From Taxillus chinensis (Eukaryota > Streptophyta > Magnoliopsida > Santalales > Loranthaceae): a stretch of 64,000 nt of DNA. The stretch lies in assembly GCA_023512835.1 (NCBI GenBank), contig CM042088.1:30839164-30903163 (forward strand), read 5' to 3'. The notes below the pieces were generated by a model that was not told where the DNA came from, did no database searches, and worked only from the letters and a program-made list of their open reading frames with translations. Made by a program: the position numbers and the translations under genes. Positions 1-10,845 of the stretch are shown piece by piece (positions within the stretch are counted from its first letter, which is position 1; the number at the start of each line of letters is the position of its first letter).

Positions 1-615
1 AAAAGAATGTTTAACCTGCTTACCCAGCTGACAATCCTTACACGGGTGTTCTTTCTCATAAACATGCTTGGGTAAGCCCTCAACCAAATCCAGAGATGCC
101 AGTTTAGACATAGTCTTAAAGTTTAAATGGCCAAATCTCTTATGCCACAACCAACTAATGTCAGGTGAAGCTTTGGACAGAAAATAAATTGGTTCATCAG
201 ATTGAGCATTACCAAAGACCAACTTGTAGACATTACCTTGTCTATGCCTATTTAGTTTCACCTCTTTGGAGACAGGGTCCATAACTGTGCAGGTGTGTTT
301 AGTGAACAAAACTTCATAACCCTTGTCACACAATTGACTTATGCTCAACAGGTTATGTTTAAGACCTTGAACAACAGATACATTCTGAATGGACACAGAA
401 CCATTAGAGAGGGTACCCTTACTAACAATCTTACCCTTTTTATTGTCCCCGAAAGTGACAGATGAAGCTGTAACCTCTCTTACCTCATTCAATAGAGAGG
501 CATCATTTGTCATGTGCACAGAACAGGCACTATCAAGATACCACTGGCTGGAATTAATCTTTTGTTTTCGGTGGCTGCTTTCAACTTCAGGTACCTGTTC
601 CTGCACAACGAGCAA
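1..615 (-). pseudogene. Copia-1 protease and GAG-pre-integrase region (partial)
   Basis: Reading the minus strand leftward from about 560 gives the copia aspartic-protease motif WYLDSACSVHMT (Asp-Ser-Ala in place of the usual Asp-Ser-Gly). Then come the family pattern KHNLLSISQLCDKGYEV and the GAG-pre-integrase zinc region, with HKRFGHLN (about 130-160) and CKDCQLGKQ (about 20-45). The protease cleaves the polyprotein and the zinc domain precedes the integrase core. The frame stays open to position 1, where the window cuts it. A stop at 616-618 separates it from gag. The domain call is secure from motifs. Confidence 0.85.
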
Positions 616-2091
616 CTAAGTCTTGGGGGCCCAATTAAGATTGGGCTTTGGGTAAGTGAAAGCTACAGTTGACAATTTAGGTTTCCAATAAGAAGGGGCA
701 GATTTAACTTTCCATGCTAATCTTGGTGATCCTTCATTAGATTCATTTGCAGGGTTAATCTTTAGATTTTTAGCATGTTTTCCTTTCTTATTGTTATCTT
801 TGGTAGCTTTAACAGGCACAGGTTTGACAGCTTTCTTCACAGGCTTGGTCTTTAAGTCTTTTGAATGGGTAGCCTGTGTGTGCCTGGTGAGTTTCTTCCT
901 ATCAGAGATGTTGTTGCACTGCAGATTTTTAGTGACATTAAGCTGTTTAAGGTTTAGCCTGATTTCTGTGGCAATCTCCTTCATAAGATACCCAGGGTAG
1001 AATCTGCACTGATAGGAGAGGTGTTCAACTTCATAGCAGATGGGGCACGTTACATGTTTAGGTTGAACACTCTGTCTCAAGGGTTTTGCTGGAGTGTTAA
1101 GAGGTTTCCTAAGTTTTCTCACATATCCTAGACCATTCTTAACTCTTTCATTAGAGACAAACTTAGGCTGGAAGGCAGCAGTCTTACTGGATGAACCAGT
1201 CTCAAATTTAGTAATGTGTCTACTTGGTTTTGTCTTTGAGATAACTACACCCTTACCCTTGCATTGGGATGTAGAGGACAGGTTGACTGAGGGTTCAACT
1301 TTCAGTTCTTTCTTAGCAACTACTGCATCACTGTCTTGAGATGCAACAGTACCCAGATCTATGAGTTCGGGTGTCACTGGTTTGGGTGAACTAGCAACAG
1401 CCATTGATACCTCCTTTCCACAATCAACGAGCACACTACCAGCAGGAACAAAGCCAGCAAGACACTTGGTCTGAACAGGGTAGGTCTGGGCCTTGGCTAT
1501 TTGGTCTTCTGAGAAACCTAGACCTAAGGCTAAACCTTTAACATCTGGAGTAGTCCTAAAGTGGGCTGCAATCTCAGCAAAATCTTGCCACTTTTGACGG
1601 ATTTTTCTTTCCTTTTCCAGTTCTGCTTTGGTTTCAGCTAGTTCCTTTTCAAGCCTATCGATGTCTTTATTAGCCATTTTTAGTTGACCAGCTTTGTCCA
1701 AAAGATCATCGTGTGTGCTTCTCATCTCACTCACTTCAGCCCTTAATCTTCTCTCTGTTCTTTCATAATCATCTATAGAGTCTCTATATTCACATAAAAG
1801 CCGTTCCAGTTTAGAATAGTATCTTTCTTTGTCAGCTTTCATAGGAAGAAATTGTTCCTCCATTTCTTTAAGAGCTCTATAGGTATCTTCATAATCAATG
1901 TAGAGCTGTTCATAAGTTCTTACCTTGAGGGGAGGTGAATGGTCAGCCATGAAGCAGATGGGACCTTTTTCCTTCTTCTCCTCATCTGATGATTCTTCTT
2001 CCTCCTCAGTTTCACTGTTAAACTTGTTAGTGACAAACGCCTTCTTCCTCTTGTCATCCTTTTCGCTTGAGGAGCCTTTGGTCTTCTTCTT
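616..2091 (-). pseudogene. Copia-1 gag, coiled-coil middle and C-terminal CCHC region
   Basis: Open frame of about 490 codons. It begins with an acidic/lysine-rich stretch and a long heptad-rich coiled coil (roughly 1600-1910, rich in Glu, Lys and Leu). A basic tail follows with one zinc knuckle, CPICYEVEHLSYQC, near 1010-1055. A capsid protein with an internal coiled coil and a distal CCHC motif is typical of Sirevirus-like copia gag and would mediate particle assembly and RNA binding. A stop just upstream (about 2092) and the next piece in another frame show that a frameshift separates it from the gag middle. The first in-frame ATG is at 1950, but the frame is open further upstream. Confidence 0.75.
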
Positions 2092-2467
2092 CGCTCATTG
2101 CCTCCTTTTTCTCCCTCTTGACTTATAACGATCCAACGGCGAAGTGGCCGGGCTTGTTGCAGTGATAGCATTGCAACTTGTCCTTATCTTTTCCCTTAGA
2201 AAAAGATGAGGATAACTGCCTTGCTTTCCTTCTGTAGTTCCCCCTTCTCTTCAGCAGTTTGTTGATCAGAAATGCCACTTCTTCATCTGTGGCACTCTCT
2301 GAGCCAAGTTCATCTACTTCATCTTCTTCCTCTTCTGAAGATGCCTCCCGTGGTTCAGCAGCAGCCTTAAAGGCAACAGACTTCTCCTTTTTCTTGGAAG
2401 GGTTCTCAAATACCTCAAGCTCTTCTTTTTGCATTTCAAACGTCTTGAGGTCCCCATATAATGCTTC
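2092..2467 (-). pseudogene. Copia-1 gag middle fragment with broken zinc knuckle
   Basis: Gag segment directly left of the Ogre insertion. It reads from ALYGDLKTFEMQ through an acidic Glu/Ser tract to CYHCNKPGHFA, a CCHC zinc knuckle that loses its last cysteine to a frameshift near 2130. The matching upstream gag ends at the other side of Ogre (34998), and the two edges share the 5-bp target duplication. This shows one gag gene split by the insertion. Confidence 0.82.
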
Positions 2468-5213
2468 TGTCATCACTGGTTTTCGTCTAGGCCCGTTTGG
2501 GGTCAAACTAAACCAATGGTGAGAAAATTTAGAGTCGCCACCAACTGTTTTTAGGGTACAGTTGGATACCCTCTACTTTGAGTAGTTTAAAGGTGTGGTC
2601 TGCATTATCAGAGAAGGGTTCGGGAGTTGGTTACGTGTAGGGAAGGATTAGCACCCCTACAGTGCCCTTTCGGTATCTATTTTCGGAGGAGGAGGTTTTC
2701 TATTTTATTTGCACTGCCATAACTGGGTTAGGTTTCCTAAAAAGTCTAGGGTTTTTATTTAGCCAAGTTATTTATTAAAGTCATGATTAAAATGGATTTG
2801 CCCTAAATTTCTAAATGGAATCTTAAAAAAGTTTTAGGTTTTTGTTTGAAGTGGAGAATGAGATCTTAGGGGTTTGTTTTGGTTTTTGGTTTTATCTTGG
2901 GAATTAAAATGTGCTTTTTGTTTTTGTTTTTGTTTTGTTTTTGCATGGAATTGGAAATCCTAAAAATGAAAATACGTTTTAGCTTGAAAACATTTTTTTG
3001 TTGTTTTTTTTTAACTTGGTTTTTTTTTTGTTTTTGTTTTTTGTTTTTTTTTTGTTTTTTTGAAATGCCTTTTGGTTTTGAAAACATTTTCTCTCTTTTT
3101 TGCTTCTTTTTGTAAGGGTAAAACCATAAACTAACTCAATAACATATAAAGTGATGTGTGTGATTGTGACATCCATAAATCAAAACGACCCACTCTTTTT
3201 CTTTCTTTTCTTTTTCTTCATGCCTCCCTTTGCTCTCTCTCTTTTCCTTTCTTTCTTTTTTTTTTTTTTTGGCTATACTTTACATATTACAACATACACA
3301 TATACAAAAGAAAGGGAAATACAAGGAAAACACAACGCATACCAATAAAAGATAAAGAAATGCAAGGAAATTACATCAAGTGTCAATATAAATAAGCTGA
3401 AAAGTAATGAATAAATAAAGACTGAACCGACTTTGGGGCTTGCAACACTAGTCTGCTGTTTGAGCTCCTGTTTGCATTGATAGTCACTTGCTCGAATTAG
3501 AACCACCAAATTCCTGTAAAAGATAGAGAGAATCTGGGAGAGTTTTTGATTTTTGATTTTGCGAAAGGGAGCTCGTAAAGGAAAGGGAGGAGAATGGAAG
3601 GAGTTTTCCTTCTTTTTATTTTGGAAAAAGGCTTTGGTGTAGATCTGGGCAGGCCTTAAAGGCTCTGGGCGTTTTTTTTTGTTTTTTGGATGAATCTGGG
3701 CGTTTTTTTTTTCAGGGAGCTGGGTATGAAGATGGCAGTAGGGATTAGGAAAAAAAAGAGTCGTATCGAGGTATCAGGGAAGGTTGGAAGTGAATGGGTG
3801 ATATCTGGTTTCAAAATGGCCGAAGGATGATTTTTTTTAATACAGAAGTTGGGCGAAAATGGAAGCAAATCTGTGCGTTTTCTGGGACTCCTCTTTTTCC
3901 TGTGTGTCAATCCCCTCTTTTTTTCTACCAAACCTCTCTTCTTTTTCTCTTCGTCGATCTTCTCTTGTTTTCTGGGACTGAACTTTGTTTTCTTTTTTTT
4001 TTTCTCTACCGTACTCTTTTTCTCTTGGCTGAACCCTCTTTTTTCTCTCTTCCCCTCAACTCCCTTTTTTACGTGGACGAATCTCGGGCGTGATCCCTTT
4101 TTTCGTTGGAGAGGATACTGGTTTTAAAGAGATTTGGCTGCATCTCATTAATTGCTGCATTTAATGCTTTGTCGAGTGTATTATTAATCCCAGCTTTATT
4201 AATTTGCAGATTCTATGCTTTGTCGGGTGGACTGTCGATCTATGATTGCCTTTTTTGGTCTTTTATTGACACATGTGACTGACAGGCGTTGAAAAGCATC
4301 TTTGATAACATGGCTAGCTAATACAATGTGTCCCGTGAGCAGCCAGCGAGAGGGGCCAAACAGCGAAGGTCAGAGGTCAAAGGGTCAGAATGTCGGCGGG
4401 TCGGAGTGTCGGCAGATCGAAGTGTCAGTAGGTCGAAGTTTCGGTGGGTCGAAGGTCAACGGTCAACGGGTTGTAGTGTCGGCAGGTCGAAATGTCGGCA
4501 GGGTCGAAGGGTCGAAGGCTTACAGGGTTCGAAGGTCAACGGTCGAAGGGTCGAAGGTCGGATTGTCGGTAGGTCGGAGGTTTACAGGTTTCGAGGCTTC
4601 GAATCTTCGATGCTTCGAGGCTTCGATGCTTTGATGCTTCGAGGCTTTGAGGCTTCGAGGCTTCAGGGCTTCGATGCTTCGAGGCTTCGAGGGTCAACGG
4701 GTCGAAGTGTCGGCAGGTCGAAGGTCAACGATCAACCCCCGAAGCTTTTTTTAATTACCTTTTTACCCTCACCCAAAATGCAAAAATGGACGACCTTTTA
4801 GGGATGGTTTGGGAAGACCCGTATTCGCCTAAATAGACATTTTAGACTATTCCTCATGTGCACATTTTCGGGCCATTTGACCAGGGGCATTGACCGTCTT
4901 TTGGCAGGTTTGACTTTTTCCAACGAAAGTTGTTTTGGCCATAACTTCTTCGTTTTTCATCGGAATTGAGCCTAGTCAAGTGCGTTATTCTCCAAATTTC
5001 CTCCTCTATCCCCTGGTGTGGTCTTGGGGTACTTCAGGGACTTGTACTAATGGTTATCCATTTTGGGCTTCCCGGTTCGTGTCAATGCATCCATCTTGTA
5101 TAAATCGCTGGGAATCTCTAAGGACCTGCTCAACAAGGTATATGGCATGGGCAAAAAGGCATATATATCAAATGGGGTTAGTATATCCAATCCGGACAAA
5201 ATGGGATCCAACA
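2468..5213 (-). repeat. Ogre 3' LTR
   Basis: Begins TGTCATCACTGG and ends ATCCAACA on the plus strand (sense TGTTGG...TGACA). The same sequence recurs at 18941-19674 and, after the Athila insertion, at 32955-34992. It contains pyrimidine/T-rich tracts (about 2870-3280 and 3880-4080), a minisatellite (4360-4735) and no supported gene. Long T-rich runs create many spurious short frames here. Confidence 0.93.
4360..4735. repeat. Minisatellite in Ogre LTR (TCGAAG / CTTCGA type)
   Basis: A bipartite array. The first half has imperfect repeats built on GGTCGAAGTGTCGGCAG. The second half, from about 4590, has repeats of CTTCGAGGCTTCGATG. The other LTR copy has the corresponding array at about 34130-34515 with slightly different copy content, for example extra units at the start, so the array varies between LTRs of one element. 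Confidence 0.85.
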
Positions 5214-5226
5214 GCTGCCCCTCTTT
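5214..5226 (-). promoter_or_regulatory. Ogre polypurine tract
   Basis: On the minus strand AAAGAGGGGCAGC lies directly before the 3' LTR start TGTTGG. Its position and purine content fit the plus-strand primer for reverse transcription. Confidence 0.75.
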
Positions 5227-7202
5227 GTGCACTGTTTGTATACAAACAACGTACAAAGATAAAAGGAAGTCATTTTGGACGGGTTGGAGCGCTTACCTGG
5301 CTTACCTTGCACAGAGGAAGAATAAAATGTGATGGTCAGGTCTGTTCCCCAGAGTGAAAAGCAGCTTCTTGGTTGGTGAGTTTGAATAATTGTGATGAGG
5401 CATCTAAGGCCTAATCAGGAATTGAAAAGGCGAGCAAGGCCTAACAGAATGTGAAAAGGCATCCAAGGCCCGACAGGAATTAAAAAGGCATCTAGGGCCT
5501 AACAGGAAATTAAAAAGGCATCCAAGGCCTGACATAAAGGGAATTGGCATCCAAGGCCTGACAGGAATTGAAAAGGCATCTAGGGCCTAACAGGAAATTG
5601 AAAAGGCATCCAAGGCCTGATAGAAAGGGAAAAGGCATCCAAGGCCTGACAGAAAGGGAAAAGGCATCCAAGGCCAGACAAGAATTGAAAAGGCATCTAA
5701 GGCCTAACAGGAAATTGAAAAGTCATCCAAGGCCTGACAGAAAGGGAAAAAGGCATCCAAGGCCTAACAGAAAGGGAAAAGGCATCCAAGGCCTGACAAG
5801 AATTGAAAAGGCATCTAGGGCCTAGTAGGAAATTGAAAAGGCATCTAAGGCCTAATAGAAAGGGAAAAGGCATCCAAGGCCTAACAAGAATTGAAAAGGC
5901 ATCTAGGCCCTAGCAGGAAATTGAAAAGGCATCTAAGGCCTAACAGAAAGGGAAAGGGCATCCAAGGCCTAACAGAAAGGGAAAAGGCATCCAAGGCCTA
6001 ACAGGAATTGAAAAGGCATCTGGGCCTAACAAGAGTACATGATTGTTGAAGAGGACAAATGGGCTCCCTCTACGAGTTCACTCAATGAGATCGCCCTACG
6101 AGGTTACCCGGAAAGGGAAGAAGTTTATTCGAGTGTCAAAAGGGTGCTTTTCGAGCTTGGGGAAATTGTAAAGGAAGATTTGTATAGTTGAACAAAGAAA
6201 GCTAGGAAGGCTTGATGAGAAGCTTGCTGAGGATGAGCTCTTAGGATCTTCAAAGGTGATAACATTCCTGAAATTGTAGAATATGCTGAATGTATACAAA
6301 TAAGGCATGGAATGCAATGTGCTGTATGCGGGGATACATAAACCTCAACTTGTGGTGAAATATGATGCAATGTAATGCAATGCGATGTATGCATCGAATG
6401 CAATGTGATGTTTTGGCAAGGGCTGGAGATTTATCTCAATGCTATTAGAGAGATTGGCTAACATTCAACTTGTTGGGGAACAATTTTCTCTCTGGCTGGG
6501 GAGTCCGTTCTATCATTGCTGGGGAACTCCCTTTTGTGCATGAAGGGTCTGTTAAATTTAGCTTCGTCACATTGAGGAGCTTGACTTGACGGTTTCTCTG
6601 GGGATAGTGATATTCTATGGAGATATGAGTACTCTGAGTTGGGGACTTAATTTGTTTGGGGATTTTGAGCTTGACCCTACTCATAAGGTAATGCTAAAAG
6701 AGCTTACTGGGGATTTAAGATATTATACTTAAATGTGAAATGAAGATGATAAAATATGATTAAGGATATAAAACGGGATTTTGCTGGTTTGATCCCACAA
6801 AACATATGTATATGATAAAAAGTGCCCTATTGTTATAATCTGATAAACAGAATTACAAGTCTTGAAAAAGCATAATATACAAATTTGATTCGAGTGTGCC
6901 TTAGGTTTGACCAAGTCTTCCACCGTTTGTAGCTACTGTCTTTAGGTGACGCTGTTTCCACTGTTTGCAAAGGACCCTGTTTTAGGTGGTCCTGATCCTT
7001 GGATTCTAACTGCTTTCACCCTTCCGGATTCGTCGTTGGCTTTGTATTTTACCCTTGGTGCCCTTTTGGGTTTTTACCAAGTCTACCTTTGTTTGCTTCT
7101 TTGTCTTTTGTTCGAGCTTTGTATTTTACCCTTGGTGCCCTTTCGGGTTTTCACCAAGTCCGCTCATTGCAGGGATGAGAATCTTGTTGAGAAGTATGAG
7201 AA
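5227..7202 (-). other. Ogre 3' untranslated region
   Basis: Non-coding stretch of about 2 kb between integrase and the 3' LTR. It holds a 29-bp tandem array (5395-6035), an ATGCAATG-rich patch (6310-6415), recurring CTGGGGA motifs (6465-6715) and a 77-bp direct duplication starting at 7039 and 7116. Plant Ogre elements are known for variable 3' UTRs with tandem repeats. No gene is supported here. Confidence 0.75.
5395..6035. repeat. 29-bp tandem array with higher-order structure in Ogre 3' UTR
   Basis: About 22 units of roughly 29-30 bp with core AAAAGGCATCCAAGGCCT. Units differ in their tails, GGAATTG, GGAAATTG or AGAAAGGG. The tails recur in the order GGAATTG, GGAAATTG, AGAAAGGG, AGAAAGGG, giving a four-unit higher-order repeat of about 118 bp, with one period shortened to three near 5860. 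Any reading frame through it is just a repeat peptide. Confidence 0.92.
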
Positions 7203-8069
7203 TTAAGCATAGAACTTTTTCACTGCATCGCTATTCACCGGGTTAGGGAGCTCATCCCCATCCATTCTGGCAAGGATTAAGGCACCTACTGAGAATGCTT
7301 TTTTCACCACATATGGCCCTTCATAATTGGGAGTCCACTTGCCTCTATGGTCATGTTGAATTGGTAAAATCTTCTTGAGGACGAGGTCACCCGCCTGAAA
7401 GCTTCTGGGCTTCACCTTTTTATTGTAGTTGTTCATTATTCTCTGTTGATATAGCTGTCCTCTGCAAACAGCTGCTAAGCATTTGCCCTCAATTAAATTC
7501 AACTGCTCATAACGACTTTGGGCCCATTCTGCTTCTTCGAGCTGAGTATCCTTGAGTACTCGGAGGGAAGGTATCTCCACTTCGATAGGTAGAACTGCTT
7601 TCATGCCGTAGACCAAAGAAAACGGAGTTGCCCCAGTTGATGTTCGCACTGAGGTACGATAAGCATGCAAAGCATATGGTAGCTTCTCATGCCAATCTTT
7701 GTATGTCTCAGTCATTTTTCTGATAATGTTCTTGATGTTCTTATTGGATGCTTCAACTACTCCATTCATCTTTGGGCGATAGGGGGTCGAGTTGCGGTGC
7801 TGAATTTTGTACGTTTCGCACAATTTACCCATCATCTAACTGTTCAGATTGGCAGCATTGTCTGTTATGATCTGCTCAGGAAGTCCATAGCAGCATATGA
7901 TGTTATTCCGCATAAATTTAAGTACCACAGCTTGTGTGACGTTGGCATATGACGCTGCTTCTACCCACTTGGTAAAGTAATCGATGGCCACTAAGATGAA
8001 GCGGTGACCATTGGAAGCTTTTGGCGAAATTGGTCCGATAACATCGACGCCCCAAAGCAAAATGGCCAC
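7203..8069 (-). pseudogene. Ogre integrase catalytic core and C-terminus
   Basis: Continues pol after a frameshift near 8060. The RNase-H-fold core shows the first Asp in WGVDVIGPI, the second in IITDNAANLNS and the Glu in VVEASNKNIKNI, giving a DDE triad. A stop at 7836-7838, right after the second Asp, breaks it. The C-terminal part has the GPYVV-type domain (about 7290-7320) and ends in KKFYA at 7203. It would insert the cDNA into host DNA. The family is secure; the copy is inactive. Confidence 0.88.
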
Positions 8070-10306
8070 GGGGAAACCATCGCATGCAGTCTAGATGGCG
8101 GTACTTGGATTTTATCGCCATAAATTTGACACTTGAGGCATTTGTGCACATATTCAATACAATCTTTCTCCATGGTTACCCAATAATAGCCCATTCGCAT
8201 GATTTGCCTTGTTAATGCATGTCCATTTGCGTGTGCACCGCATTCTCCTTCATGCACTTCTTTCATTATCTGTTTCGACTCTTCTTTTGCCAAGCACCGC
8301 AGTAACACCATGTCATGGTTTCGCTTATATAGGACGGGACCATCAAGGTAGTAGTTGGACGCCGACCTTCGGATATTTCGTTTATCAGACTCAGAGGCCT
8401 CGGCTGGGTACTCTTGCTTAAGCAAATACTGTTTGGCGTCATCAAACCAAGGTTTTTCTTCAGTATTTCCTTCAATGGCCATGCAATGTGCAGGAGCATC
8501 TTGTATACGAATATCAAAAGACTGGACTTCCAACGTTGTGCCTAGTCGAAGGAGGGAGGCTAGAGTGGCCAGTGCATCAGGAAGCTGATTGTATTCCCTG
8601 GGCATATGCTCAAACATGATATCTTCAAATTGCTCGACTAACTCTGTAACATACTCCCGATAGGGGATTAGTTTGTGGTTTCGAGTCTCCCATTCACCCC
8701 TTACTTGAAAAATGATGAGTGCCGAATCACCGAACACTCGTAATTTTTTGATTCCTTTATTAATTGCTTCTTGAAGTCCCATCACACAAGCCTCATATTC
8801 TGCTACATTGTTTGTACAAGGGAAAGTTAGCTTTGCCGCCATGGGGAAATGTTCGCCTTTTGGGGATATCAGGATGGCCCCAACACCATGACCTAAGAGA
8901 CTAGAGGCTCCATCAAACCACATTGTCCATATGTCTGCTACTTCGGCCGTAAGAATGTTGATGTGCTCATCTGGAAATCCAACAGTCATAGGCTCGTAAT
9001 CTTCTAGTGCTCTGTCTGCCAAGTAATCAGCTATTGCACTTCCTTTTATAGCTTTTTGTGGCACGTAGATGATATTATACTCTGATAGGATCAGCTGCCA
9101 TTTGGCGATTCTTCCAGAGATGGATGGATTTTCCAAGAGATATTTGAGTGGATCATGCCTCAAAATCAGCCATGTGGTATGATAAAAAGTGTATTGCCTC
9201 AATCGTCTTGTTATCCAAATAAGGGCACAACATGTCTTTTCCAATGGTGTGTAATTCGTTTCGTTGATGGTGAACTTCTTGCTCAGATAATAAATGGCCT
9301 GCTCCTTCTTGCCTGTAGAATCATGTTGCCCCAAGACACAACCCATTGAGGACCCTTGGACAGTCAAGTATAAGATCAAGGGTCTGTCTGGTACTGGGGG
9401 GACCAGAATAGGTGGATTGGACAGATATTGCTTGATCCTGTCAAAAGCTTCTTGACATTTGTCATTCCAAATTTCTTGATTATTCTTCCGTGAAGTCTTG
9501 AAAATTGGTTCACATGTGGGTATTAATTGTGAAATGAATTGGGCAATGTAATTCAAATGCCCTAAGAATCCTCTGACCTCCTTGATGGTTTGCAGTGGGG
9601 GCATCTCTTGGATAGCTCGAACCTTATCTGGATCAATTTCCACTCCTTTTTGGCTCACAATGAAACCTAACAGTTTTCCCGACATGGCTCCAAAAGTGCA
9701 CTTTTTCGGGTTCAATTTGAGTTGATATTTCCATAGTCTATTAAAAAGCTTACGGAGTACTTCGATGTGATATTCAGTGCTCCGCGATTTAGCTATCATA
9801 TCATCCACATAGACCTCGACTTCTTTATGCATCATGTCGTGGAATAGGGTTACCATGGCTCGCTGATAGGTTGCCCCTGCGTTCTTCAGACCAAAAGGCA
9901 TCACATTATAACAGAATGTGCCCCAAAGTGTCGTAAACGTGGTCCTCTCCTTGTGTTCGGGGGCCATGCGAATCTGATTGTACCCTGAGAAACCATCCAT
10001 GAATGAGAATAGAGCGTATTTTGCTGTATTATCCACCAAGGTATCAATATGAGGAAGCGGGAAGTTATCTTTCGGACTGGCCCAGTTCAGATCTCTATAG
10101 TCGACACACATGCGGACTTTGCCTCCTTTCTTCAGTACTGGCACAACATTGGCCACCCATTCTGGATAGTGGGAGACACTTAGGAAACCTGCGTCCCATT
10201 GCTTTTTAACTTCTTCTTTAATCTTTAGTAGCATCTCCAGTCTCATTCGTCGCAATTTCTGCTGTACTGGCTTGCACTCTTGCTTCACTGTTATGTGATG
10301 TTGCAC
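7991..10306 (-). pseudogene. Ogre reverse transcriptase, RNase H, second RNase H, integrase zinc domain
   Basis: Frame of about 770 codons. RT has MPFGLKNAGATYQR and the catalytic YVDDM near 9797-9811. The RT-linked RNase H follows (about 9000-9400). A second type I RNase H follows at about 8600-8930, with FDGASS, AEYEAC, GDSALI and PDALA carrying the expected acidic residues. A second RNase H is a hallmark of the Tat branch. The integrase HHCC zinc region (CLKCQ near 8130) comes next. The frame shifts near 10310 at its start and near 8060 at its end. It copies element RNA to cDNA and removes RNA from hybrids. Confidence 0.93.
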
Positions 10307-10665
10307 TATCTGTGTCTAATCCTGGCATATCTTGGTATGACCATGCAAAAACATCGATGTAGCTTCTTAATAGCTCGATTAACTTCTTCTTGATGTCGGT
10401 AGCTATCAAAGACCCTACCCTCAATTCTTTAGGTTCGGCTGTCGTCCCCAAATTCACTATTTCTACTAGGTCTTCACTTGGAATGGATAAGCGATCGTCC
10501 CTTTCCAATAGGCGTATGATCTCTCCCGGTAGCTCGGGTGTCTCCTCTGCCTCATTCTCACCAGCTTCAAACACTGGCTGCTCCCAGTTTGGACTTTGGT
10601 CAAACCTTAGGCATATCGTTTCGCTTTCGCATATGATGTTTTCATTAACATTGTGATACCTGTTT
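10218..10665 (-). pseudogene. Ogre pol N-terminal part, proposed second exon start
   Basis: Codes for the acidic region before RT, with features such as GEIIRLLERDD and DVFAWSYQDMPGLD, a pattern common at the start of Tat RT. The frame is open upstream to 10665, directly after a minus-strand acceptor-like CTCTTAG. Near 10310 it shifts relative to the RT frame. I place the exon boundary by the acceptor and frame continuity, not by a start codon. Confidence 0.7.
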
Positions 10666-10845
10666 CTAAGAGAATTACAAGTTGGTCACCAAATATGATA
10701 TGCACATGTTATGAATGGAATGTACCGTGAAAGATTTTAAGAAAAGTAGATTTTATTGAAAAGCTTTTGATAAAAACAAATTTTCACCGCTTCAAAGGAC
10801 ATTAAAATAGAATACATTAAATCCCAATGACCCCGTAAGCATTAC
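10666..10845 (-). other. Putative intron between Ogre protease and RT
   Basis: A 180-nt U-rich minus-strand segment beginning GTAATG (10845) and ending CTCTTAG (10666). Its unspliced continuation meets a stop in the donor itself. Removing it leaves the protease-side frame in phase with the RT-side frame. Ogre elements are known to carry a spliced intron at this place. The splice sites are inferred by eye. Confidence 0.6.

Noticed and set aside
3794..4127. Hydrophobic frames resembling membrane proteins
   Set aside because: Poly-T/CT tracts of the LTR give Phe/Leu/Ser-rich peptides; a small indel relative to the other LTR disrupts them.
4302..4801. Two overlapping frames of 110-157 codons in the Ogre LTR
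   Set aside because: They run through the TCGAAG minisatellite, and the partner LTR frames differ in length and phase, so no coding constraint is seen.
5568..5825. Open frame coding for a lysine/arginine-rich repeat peptide
   Set aside because: It is a frame through the 29-bp tandem array and has no start context or conserved domain.
5395..6035. CRISPR-like regular repeats
   Set aside because: The repeats are contiguous with no unique spacers, lie in a plant retrotransposon UTR, and have no cas genes.
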